From assembly GCA_946886675.1 (NCBI GenBank), contig CAMPIZ010000015.1, forward strand, positions 1-13,104: a DNA stretch of 13,104 nucleotides, read 5' to 3'. Positions 1-6,009 of this stretch are shown here, one piece after another. This DNA is from an uncultured Flavobacterium sp. (GTDB lineage Bacteria > Bacteroidota > Bacteroidia > Flavobacteriales > Flavobacteriaceae). The stretch's first letter is position 1, and each line of letters begins with the position of its first letter. The notes beneath the pieces are model-generated. The model did not search any database. It worked only from the letters and a program-made list of their open reading frames with translations, and was not told the origin of the DNA. A program made the translations under genes and the position numbers.

Positions 1-748
1 CAGGAAGGATTGCTTCATACATTGTGTTATCTGCAAAAGCTATAATCTTACTGCCATTGGTTTGATCAGTGGCAAAGAAATCAAATTTTCCGTAGCCGTA
101 CTCATTAATTTTTATAGTATCAACAGGTGTTCCCTTTTTATTGATTAAATAGGCTTCAGATATTTTTACCGGCCTATGGTCGCAGGAAAGGATACTTAGC
201 CCTATGGTATTTGTTTTATGTTGGAGTAATGTACCACTTTGCGGATTTATAGTTATCGTTATATCTGTGGATGGGCTATTTTTGATAAGTGCTGTGGGAA
301 CCTCCTTATCTTCATTTAAAACGTTGATTTCATATAGGGAAGACTCATCTTCTGTAAAATTATTCATCCAGTTAGTATAAAATTGCAGGTAATATCTGCC
401 GGAGGGAAGACTATCCGAAAGTTTAAGGTTTCCTGTAAAACTTCCATGATACGCAAACAAAAGTTGTTTATCAATAATTTGACCCTCTGAATTCAGGAAG
501 TTGCAATATATATTAACAGACTGAAAATAAGGTTCATTTTTACTTCTGTTATAGATGTATCCCTTAAACCATATTTCTTCACCCGTAATAAAGGTAGTCT
601 TATTAAGCTGCACATGCATATTTTCTCTTTGCAAAGAAAAGTAATCGTATACTGATTTAAGGATCAGTTGCTTTTTATCTTGTTGTGCCTGTAGTGCAAC
701 AGGAAAACTAAGAAGTAAAAATAAAGTATGAAGTTTTAGTAGTTTCAT
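1..748 (-). CDS. MG2-type (alpha-2-macroglobulin-like) surface protein, 5' part only
   Basis: This frame is open from an ATG at 748 to the left edge, giving the first 249 residues of a longer protein. A signal peptide is clear: MKLLKLHTLFLLLSFPVALQ, then AQQ. Residues about 40-70 include QLNKTTFITGEEIWFKGYIY, which matches the start of MG2-like domains in large Bacteroidota surface proteins. Such proteins usually run to several hundred residues and are often annotated as MG2-domain or TonB-plug-containing proteins. Further beta-rich segments (LPSGRYYLQFYTNWM at about 110-124) fit stacked Ig-like/MG domains. The function is unknown; an outer-membrane or surface location is inferred. The gene is clearly AT-richer (about 35% GC by eye) than the genes to its right. 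Its promoter should lie in the 130-base gap 749-878, where I see no convincing element. Confidence 0.8.
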   Translation of the reverse strand, partial: MKLLKLHTLFLLLSFPVALQAQQDKKQLILKSVYDYFSLQRENMHVQLNKTTFITGEEIWFKGYIYNRSKNEPYFQSVNIYCNFLNSEGQIIDKQLLFAYHGSFTGNLKLSDSLPSGRYYLQFYTNWMNNFTEDESSLYEINVLNEDKEVPTALIKNSPSTDITITINPQSGTLLQHKTNTIGLSILSCDHRPVKISEAYLINKKGTPVDTIKINEYGYGKFDFFATDQTNGSKIIAFADNTMYEAILP

Positions 749-878
749 TGTGGGTATCTTTAATTTAAGTACAAAAGTGTAATGTCTGATTATCTTAATT
801 GTTGTTCGGTTTGTAAATCCGGGTTGCAATAGCTTTAAAGGCAATTGCGGGGAGCTATCTGATGCAGGTATCGTTTTA

Positions 879-1922
879 TTATGATTTTCCGATAGTGTCC
901 AGTAGAGCGTAATGCCCTTCACGAATTATCTTAAGGGTGGTTGGCTTTTGCGGGTAGCAGCGCATGAATATGTCTGTGAAATGCCTTCCGTAGTGCACCC
1001 TCTCAGGAATATTTGTGCCGACTAAAGGGGTCAGGGAAGCCTCAAAATTGGGTTCGTGGAAGTAAGCGATTGCATAACGCTCCTTCTGGGGATGCAGTGC
1101 GACTTTGTGTGGTGTCGCCATTAGGATATCCCCTGAGATATATTGCAATAAATCGCCCGGGAAAACCGTCAGTACATTATCACGCAATGGCACGCGTCTC
1201 CAGTGCGCATCATTTTTATATTCACCGGCCATGCTCTGTCCCGGTATCCAGTTCTTTTTCCTTTTTTCTTTATGACCCTCAGGGGTTAGCGGGGGGCGGA
1301 TATCCAGCCCGTCAGCCCCGAGTTGTGCGGCAATGACAAGCAGTCCGTAATCGGTATGTGCACCGATTCCTCTGCTGGTGTGCTCTTCGGCTTTCTGAAA
1401 ACGCAAGACCCGCATGTGATGCCATCCCTTGTGGGTCAGATCTGTTAAGGCATCAATCGGGAGCCCCAGGCCAAGTGCTGTGAGTCTCAGCAGTGCGTTG
1501 CCGATCTCACCTGCCATCTCCATAAAAGCCTGCAGATCGTCCCGATAGTCATTATCAGGCCAGGGAACCGGACCGTGACACGGCCAGTTTTGCAGATAAC
1601 GCCTGTCGGTTTTACTGATATCCTGGCAGATGGTAAAAATTTCAGAATAGTCCGGTTCCCCGTCTGTTTGTTCTTCCTGAGAGGCGATGTAGCCACTGTA
1701 GGTGCTCTCGCTGACAAATCCGGATTTCTCCTCCAGGCTTCTGCCAAAGAAAAGTTTACTTCTAGAGAATGCTCTTTGGGTAGTCCGGCTCTGTTCATCT
1801 GTGAGTGCGACCTGGAAAATACCCTGCTGCTGCCAGGTACTCACTATTGATTTCCCCAGGGTCCTATCATTCTCAGTACCGGTGATTACAGATGGGATTG
1901 CAAAGGTAATTAAGCTTTTCAT
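879..1922 (-). CDS. efe: Ethylene-forming-enzyme-like 2-oxoglutarate/Fe(II) dioxygenase
   Basis: A 347-residue protein that aligns nearly end to end with the 350-residue Pseudomonas syringae ethylene-forming enzyme (EFE), with roughly half the residues identical (compared from memory). EFE converts 2-oxoglutarate and O2 to ethylene and CO2 with arginine as cofactor, and in a side reaction hydroxylates arginine, giving guanidine and succinate. The iron triad is present: His189 and Asp191 (GAHTDY) and His272 (TPHKV). Other matches are Arg282 (2-oxoglutarate carboxylate; EFE Arg277), Arg171 in WHHMRVLRF, Glu84 and Thr86 (arginine pocket), Tyr192, Phe288, and Arg321-Cys322-Tyr323. The EFE Val85 equivalent is Gln85. 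The 2-oxoglutarate-pocket residues Leu173, Phe175, Ile186 and Phe254 are also kept. The protein is cytoplasmic, with no signal peptide. The gene is monocistronic or first before the MG2 gene, 130 bases away. Family assignment is strong; ethylene production in this organism is inference. Confidence 0.85.
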   Translation of the reverse strand: MKSLITFAIPSVITGTENDRTLGKSIVSTWQQQGIFQVALTDEQSRTTQRAFSRSKLFFGRSLEEKSGFVSESTYSGYIASQEEQTDGEPDYSEIFTICQDISKTDRRYLQNWPCHGPVPWPDNDYRDDLQAFMEMAGEIGNALLRLTALGLGLPIDALTDLTHKGWHHMRVLRFQKAEEHTSRGIGAHTDYGLLVIAAQLGADGLDIRPPLTPEGHKEKRKKNWIPGQSMAGEYKNDAHWRRVPLRDNVLTVFPGDLLQYISGDILMATPHKVALHPQKERYAIAYFHEPNFEASLTPLVGTNIPERVHYGRHFTDIFMRCYPQKPTTLKIIREGHYALLDTIGKS

Positions 1923-1941
1923 ACGGATCTTTTCTTTTAAG

Positions 1942-1979
1942 CAGGCTAATTTTTTCGGGGTAGCTATAGCTTTAGCCTG
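1942..1979. promoter_or_regulatory. 8-bp inverted repeat in the leader of the EFE-like gene
   Basis: CAGGCTAA at 1942-1949 and TTAGCCTG at 1972-1979 are exact reverse complements separated by 22 bases. The 10-bp palindrome AGCTATAGCT (1962-1971) lies inside the loop, against the right arm. The structure sits 20-57 bases upstream of the EFE-like start codon. It could be a protein-binding operator or a leader hairpin. There is no T-run after it and no recognised riboswitch shape. Confidence 0.4.
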
Positions 1980-2045
1980 TTCCGGTGTACAATCGCCTTT
2001 GATTTACTGCATCAGATAGGGCATTGGGCCACATAGCAGAGTCAT

Positions 2046-2104
2046 AGCCTGAATTAGTAACTGATTTATAAAGTTATTAAGCCTAAAAGGTTCAGCCTGT
2101 ATTA
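2046..2104. repeat. Direct repeat AGCCTGwATTA, two copies
   Basis: AGCCTGAATTA (2046-2056) and AGCCTGTATTA (2094-2104) match at 10 of 11 bases and start 48 bases apart. The core AGCCTG recurs at 1974-1979, in one arm of the inverted repeat nearer the gene. Read toward the EFE-like gene they are TAATwCAGGCT. Recurrence of one motif in a single upstream region suggests regulator sites, but no factor is recognised. Confidence 0.35.
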
Positions 2105-2129
2105 CCCTGATAAAAGTTGTATTATTTCA

Positions 2130-2179
2130 CCCGGGCCGGATTCCAGGCACTATGGCATCGGAGGATCCAACGGCCCGGG
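2130..2179. repeat. GC-rich 9-bp inverted repeat
   Basis: CCCGGGCCG (2130-2138) and CGGCCCGGG (2171-2179) are perfect reverse complements around a 32-base spacer. The repeat lies 45 bases downstream of the beta-barrel gene's stop and upstream of the EFE-like gene. The stem could end leftward transcription, but on the minus strand it is followed by TGAAATAATAC and not by a T-run, so a simple intrinsic terminator is doubtful. Confidence 0.45.
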
Positions 2180-2223
2180 AGCCTTACAGCATTGCTTTTC
2201 TGACCGGGGATAATAGGCTTATA

Positions 2224-4932
2224 CTACAGTTTGTAAGTCAGGGAGAAGAGCAGGTACCTTGGCTGTACCGTATAGGTGGAGGTACTGCTTATAAATTCAC
2301 TGAATTGATCACTGTTAATGGTTTTTGTATTCAGAAGGTTGGTAGCGTTTATCCTGTATTCCAGCGGGCTTTCCGGTTTTTGGTACGAGAGTGAGAGGTC
2401 CAGGAAATCATATTGATTCTTTATCGTTCCTGAAGTGTTACTGTAATTGTAAAACTCATAGTTTGATGTGAGGCTAAAGCCGTTAAGGAAATAGTATTCG
2501 AGCGTGGCAGTAGGCTTGTGGGTCAGGTAGGTAGTATCGGGGTAATTGTTAAAGGACAGGCTATATCCCAGTGTCAGTGAGGGAAGGTTATCAAATACGG
2601 TAGTAATGGCGGCATTGTAGTTTTGGGAGTAGGATTCCTGTGGTGCCTCTGCCCATTGGCCGGATGCTGTATTTTTTTGCATGGCATAGATTTTTTCCCA
2701 CCTAAGGGAGACCCCCAGGTTTATTTTATAGTTTCTGAAAACCGACCTGCCGTATCGCACTGTGGCGCTTAGCCTTTCATTGGCATAATCAGAGTTAAAA
2801 GGTGTCTGGATACTATTGACACCATTAAAGTCAGCCCTGTTGTTAATACTCTCCTTTGTTTTGCTGTAGCGAAGAAAGGCGCTTGTAGTGCTCATGTAAA
2901 AGGCGTTGAAATCCTGATAATACAGCATATGGTTCTGCAACACCGAATTATCCAGCCTGGGGTCACCTTTGTGTAATGTATAATAATTATGAAGGATGCT
3001 GCCTTCTGCCAGTTCTTTAATATCTGTGAAATTATTGGAGAGGTTAAAGCTATAGCGCAGTGAGGTGTTCTTTCCGGCTTTGAAATCAATGCTGGCATCC
3101 GGCAGCAGCCTTGAGAAATTGTTCCGGTACCTTTTCCCGGGCTGGTTGCTTTTTGTATGGTAGTTGTGAAGGGCCACACCGGGATTAAAGGTAAATCTGC
3201 CGGCTGTAAGCTTATAATGCAGTGCGGCAAAGACGTCGTTAAAGGTATAGTCTGCATTATTGTTTGCCGAGGCATCATGTATCGGGTTCCTCAGGCCATT
3301 ATCCAGAAGCTGAAATATATGAGAGTCCAGGTTCTGGTATACATGTGTGGCGGCCAGGGTCAGGTTCAGCTGGTTCAGCCCGTTGATACGGTGATAAAAA
3401 TCCAGTTTGGCATCCAGTTTACTGGTTTTTACAAATTTCTCCTGGCTCAGGTTGTTTTTTTCCTGACCTTGCTGATAATCGGTGAATATAAAGGGCGTTT
3501 GTTCCTGAATGGCATTATAAAGGGGATCCTCATCCTGATAGAGGTGCTGCAGATTCAGGGCAAAGACATTTTTTTTATTCTTCAGTGTATGGTAGAGATC
3601 CAGGTTCTGGCTCACAGAGAAGGGTTTTCTCTTTGTCCTGTCTGAAATCTCCTGGCTCTGGTCATTCTCCGGGTATACGATGGTATTGCTATGGCTGCGA
3701 CTCTTCAGGCGGGAACCTTTTGCAAAGAGATCGTAATTGGCCTCCAGGCGCTCATGGGGCCTGTAGTTGGCATTGACCTTAAAAAGGGCCATGGTATTGC
3801 TGCTATGGGCTGCGGTGCTTTCATATTGCCTTGTATTGATTTCTCCTGTCCGGTTATCAAGCAATGCATTTACCGTTGTGTTTTCGCTGTCTATAGTATT
3901 TGAGGAAAGGATACCGAAACCGCTGAAGCGCCATTTACTACCGGGATTAAAACTAAAATTCGCCGCATTAAAGCGCGAGTAGATCTCTTTAGCTTTATTG
4001 TTCTGTATAAACAGGGCTTCCAGTTCGGGCGGGATGACAGCAAAGTTACTTCGGCCTTTTCTCATGATATCCTTAAGCCCTCCGGAGAGTTTAAAATAAT
4101 CCTGGAAGGTAAAGGGTATTGCTCCGGTATTGTTTTGATTCCCAATATAATTCAGGCTATATTCAGGGCTGTAATAAAACAGGCTGGGGTTTAGTACATA
4201 ACGTTTATAAGGGCCTGCAGCGGCGGTTAGATCACCAAACCAAAAGTTCTTTTTTCCTTCTTTCAGCTTAATGTTCATGGCAACATTATCCTGATTGTCC
4301 TCCACATCTTTAAGCTGGCTGACCTGGTTATAATTGCTTAGCACTTCTATTTTATCTACGGCGTCGGCAGGGATGTTTTTGCTCCCGATTTTGGTATCAC
4401 CGTCAAAAAAGGCATTGCCTTCCACCATGAGCTTGGATACCGGTTTACCCTGAGCAAAAATTTCACCATCGGGTGTTACCTCAATACCGGGGAGTTTTTT
4501 AAGTACATCGCCGAGTTTTCTTTCGCTACCGTTGGTGAAGGCCCCGGCATTATAGGTAAGGGTATCCCCGTTAATCTTTACCGGTATTTCATGTACAATT
4601 TCAAGGCCCTGCAGTAGTGTGCCTTCCCGCAGTTTTATTTCCCGTACTATATTTTTCCCGGCCGTGGTAAGTTCAAATTCACCGGGCTGAAAACCTATAT
4701 AGGAAGCCTGTATCCTATAGGTGGTATTATTTTTCAAAACCAGTGAGAATTTGCCTTCCTCACTGGTTATGCTGTATGCTTCGGTTTCATTGGTATTATT
4801 GTTTACAGCCAGTACATTAGCCATTTCCAGAGGCTGGCCCAGGGTGTCTTTTACAAAACCTTCAAACCTTATGTTTTGTGCCCTCAGCCCTGCAAAAGCG
4901 AAGAGGATGAGCAATAAGATACTGTACTTCAT
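2224..4932 (-). CDS. Outer-membrane beta-barrel protein with carboxypeptidase-like and plug domains (TonB-receptor-like)
   Basis: A 902-residue outer-membrane protein. Residues 1-19 are a signal peptide ending LRAQ. Residues about 21-105 form a carboxypeptidase-regulatory-like Ig fold (FEGFVKDTLGQPLEMANV, ITSEEGKFSLVL, ASYIGFQPG). Residues about 110-230 form a plug-like domain (LGDVLKKLPGIEVTPDGEI, DAVDKIEVLSNYN). The remainder is a long beta-barrel ending YLLFSLTYKL, as expected for outer-membrane insertion. This layout is the Bacteroidota group often labelled outer membrane beta-barrel family protein, related to TonB-dependent receptors. I see no clear TonB box, so energised import is uncertain and the substrate is unknown. 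It starts 5 bases after the GLPGLI gene stops, so the two are almost certainly cotranscribed. Confidence 0.88.
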   Translation of the reverse strand: MKYSILLLILFAFAGLRAQNIRFEGFVKDTLGQPLEMANVLAVNNNTNETEAYSITSEEGKFSLVLKNNTTYRIQASYIGFQPGEFELTTAGKNIVREIKLREGTLLQGLEIVHEIPVKINGDTLTYNAGAFTNGSERKLGDVLKKLPGIEVTPDGEIFAQGKPVSKLMVEGNAFFDGDTKIGSKNIPADAVDKIEVLSNYNQVSQLKDVEDNQDNVAMNIKLKEGKKNFWFGDLTAAAGPYKRYVLNPSLFYYSPEYSLNYIGNQNNTGAIPFTFQDYFKLSGGLKDIMRKGRSNFAVIPPELEALFIQNNKAKEIYSRFNAANFSFNPGSKWRFSGFGILSSNTIDSENTTVNALLDNRTGEINTRQYESTAAHSSNTMALFKVNANYRPHERLEANYDLFAKGSRLKSRSHSNTIVYPENDQSQEISDRTKRKPFSVSQNLDLYHTLKNKKNVFALNLQHLYQDEDPLYNAIQEQTPFIFTDYQQGQEKNNLSQEKFVKTSKLDAKLDFYHRINGLNQLNLTLAATHVYQNLDSHIFQLLDNGLRNPIHDASANNNADYTFNDVFAALHYKLTAGRFTFNPGVALHNYHTKSNQPGKRYRNNFSRLLPDASIDFKAGKNTSLRYSFNLSNNFTDIKELAEGSILHNYYTLHKGDPRLDNSVLQNHMLYYQDFNAFYMSTTSAFLRYSKTKESINNRADFNGVNSIQTPFNSDYANERLSATVRYGRSVFRNYKINLGVSLRWEKIYAMQKNTASGQWAEAPQESYSQNYNAAITTVFDNLPSLTLGYSLSFNNYPDTTYLTHKPTATLEYYFLNGFSLTSNYEFYNYSNTSGTIKNQYDFLDLSLSYQKPESPLEYRINATNLLNTKTINSDQFSEFISSTSTYTVQPRYLLFSLTYKL

Positions 4933-4937
4933 AGTAA

Positions 4938-5789
4938 CTATTCTCTTGTAATTTGAATATAGGTTCCATTGCGGCTATTGGAAAATCTTTTTTGCATTTC
5001 CTGTTGTTTTTCCAGCAAGATCTTCATGTACTGCTCCTGAGTTACCTTTTTGCCTTTTTTGGGTGCTTCTATAGCGGGTCTGTCTTTAGGGTTCAGTACA
5101 ATCTTCGAACATAGAATGGTCTGGTAACCATCCTGGAGTTCGAGAATAAGTCCGGGAAGCCCTCCATATCCGGCAGGACCGAACTGAACCGGTATATCGC
5201 GGGTATACCACGCGGTTATGGTAAGGTCTTCGGGCTCCTTATCCATGGTAGCTCCAATGACGGTGATTTTATTTGCCGGAATAGTGTAGGTAGCCTTATA
5301 ACAGGTGTATTCGCCAATTTTTTTGGTCTGATTGGAAAGTACCCACGGATATTTACTGATGGAGTCGGTTATCAGGAAAGCCTTATCTAAGCTCTGTGTT
5401 TCCCTGACTGTAATTTTGTCTTTAAGGTTGGTATAGTACCTTGTTTTGTTCAGCGCGGATCCTGAGCTATTGAACTGTATTCTGACATTACTGTTAATAT
5501 CATTATTGTTAATATCTGGGGCCAGTGCAGGGTTTTCGTTTTTTTCATATAAAGAGGCCGTTTTACTGAAATTAAGGGTATAGGTATCCTGTCCGGCTTT
5601 TTTGAGCTGCTCCTTAATAAGGTCCTGCATATCTTCGGGAATATCCTGAGCCTGATCTTCCGTGAGGTCAAATTCGGGAACGTTTAGTTTTGTCTGATAG
5701 GTTGCCGTTCCGTAAAAGTCCTGCCCTTGTGTCAGGGGACTTAGTAAGAGTGCTGTCAGGACAATTGTCTGTACAAATAAATTTTTCAT
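4938..5789 (-). CDS. GLPGLI family periplasmic protein
   Basis: A 283-residue exported protein with the family-defining motif exactly kept: GLPGLILEL at residues 210-218, preceded by GPAGYG. The chosen ATG at 5789 starts a good signal peptide (MKNLFVQTIVLTALLLSPLT, then QGQ). The in-frame ATG at 5816 would put nine extra polar residues before it and is less likely. The upstream WYTRDIPVQFGP segment (about 194-205) is also typical. The family is known only from Bacteroidota and has no established biochemical role. Members often sit beside outer-membrane beta-barrel genes, as here, with a 5-base gap to the next gene. A periplasmic or outer-membrane-associated role with that partner is inferred. 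The gene diverges from a two-component system with probable regulator boxes between them. Confidence 0.9.
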   Translation of the reverse strand: MKNLFVQTIVLTALLLSPLTQGQDFYGTATYQTKLNVPEFDLTEDQAQDIPEDMQDLIKEQLKKAGQDTYTLNFSKTASLYEKNENPALAPDINNNDINSNVRIQFNSSGSALNKTRYYTNLKDKITVRETQSLDKAFLITDSISKYPWVLSNQTKKIGEYTCYKATYTIPANKITVIGATMDKEPEDLTITAWYTRDIPVQFGPAGYGGLPGLILELQDGYQTILCSKIVLNPKDRPAIEAPKKGKKVTQEQYMKILLEKQQEMQKRFSNSRNGTYIQITRE

Positions 5790-5813
5790 GATAAGAAATG
5801 TTTTTGTTTGCAG

Positions 5814-5821
5814 CAAAGTAA
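5814..5821 (-). promoter_or_regulatory. Possible -7 element for the GLPGLI/beta-barrel operon
   Basis: On the minus strand this reads TTACTTTG, one base off the Bacteroidota -7 consensus TAnnTTTG, and lies 25-32 bases upstream of the ATG at 5789. No TTG -33 element is found at the usual 17-23 base distance. That place is taken by the GTTAA box at 5842-5858. Confidence 0.4.
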
Positions 5822-5841
5822 GCTCAGGCAGTTATTTTATC

Positions 5842-5868
5842 AGGTTAATTTTTGTTAAGCAGTGTTAG
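5842..5868 (+). promoter_or_regulatory. Predicted response-regulator box 1 (GTTAA repeats)
   Basis: AGGTTAATTTTTGTTAA occupies 5842-5858. It contains GTTAA at 5844 and 5854, then GTTAG at 5864, so three half-sites start exactly 10 bases apart. OmpR/PhoB-type regulators typically bind tandem half-sites with about one helical turn of spacing. The box is 53-79 bases upstream of the GLPGLI start. Its near-identical partner lies at 5955-5971. Assignment to the adjacent response regulator is inference. Confidence 0.6.
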
Positions 5869-5954
5869 AGTTTGCAAAAAAGACCTGAAAGCCTCAAAGA
5901 GGAGGTTACATCGGGGGAAGGGGCAGTGCTGCCTGATGGTTGTTTCCTTTTTGA

Positions 5955-5971
5955 AGGTTAATCTTTGTTAA
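5955..5971 (+). promoter_or_regulatory. Predicted response-regulator box 2 (GTTAA repeat)
   Basis: AGGTTAATCTTTGTTAA matches box 1 at 16 of 17 bases in the same orientation. GTTAA half-sites start at 5957 and 5967, 10 bases apart, with no third half-site in phase. It lies 39-55 bases upstream of the histidine kinase start codon, which suggests autoregulation of the two-component operon. Confidence 0.6.
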
Positions 5972-5997
5972 CCGGGGGGTAAATGCTGTTTTATTAC

Positions 5998-6005
5998 TAT
6001 TTTTG
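5998..6005 (+). promoter_or_regulatory. Possible -7 element for the histidine kinase operon
   Basis: TATTTTTG fits the Bacteroidota -7 consensus TAnnTTTG exactly. It ends 4 bases before the ATG at 6010, so transcription from it would start at or very near the start codon and give a leaderless message. No TTG lies at the expected -33 distance; regulator box 2 sits slightly further upstream. Confidence 0.4.
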
Positions 6006-6009
6006 AACT

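Larger units (their letters stand above)
1923..2223. other. 301-base gene-free region upstream of the EFE-like gene
   Basis: No credible gene is seen here. Open frames in the stretch overlap the neighbouring genes and lack protein-like features. It should hold the promoter of the EFE-like gene (transcribed leftward from 1922) and the 3' end of the beta-barrel transcript that stops at 2224. It carries an inverted repeat next to the EFE start, a direct repeat in the middle and a GC-rich inverted repeat near 2130-2179, listed separately. No exact TAnnTTTG element facing the EFE-like gene was found; TAACTTTA at 2069-2076 (minus strand) is one base off. Confidence 0.6.

Noticed and set aside
1013..1336. 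Plus-strand open frame opposite the EFE-like gene
   Set aside because: It is antisense to a strongly conserved coding sequence and its translation resembles no protein family.
879..1922. Isopenicillin N synthase or plant-type ACC oxidase
   Set aside because: They share the fold, but the near full-length match, including WPCHGPVPWP, GWHHMRVLRF and YFHEPNFEAS, is specific to the ethylene-forming enzyme group.
2152..2394. Plus-strand 80-codon frame across the end of the beta-barrel gene and the gap
   Set aside because: Most of it is antisense to the barrel's conserved C-terminus. The remainder covers an inverted repeat and has no protein-like features.
3157..3645. Plus-strand open frame of 162 codons opposite the beta-barrel gene
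   Set aside because: It lies wholly inside a well-supported gene on the other strand, has a Cys/Val/Gly-rich composition without domain features, and no promoter or start signal supports it.
5493..5512. GTTAA pair inside the GLPGLI gene as a third regulator box
   Set aside because: The two GTTAA start 15 bases apart instead of 10 and come from a repeated Asp-Ile-Asn coding segment.
5790..5816. Longer start for the GLPGLI gene at 5816
   Set aside because: It would place a polar stretch before a complete signal peptide and would overlap the probable -7 element at 5814-5821.
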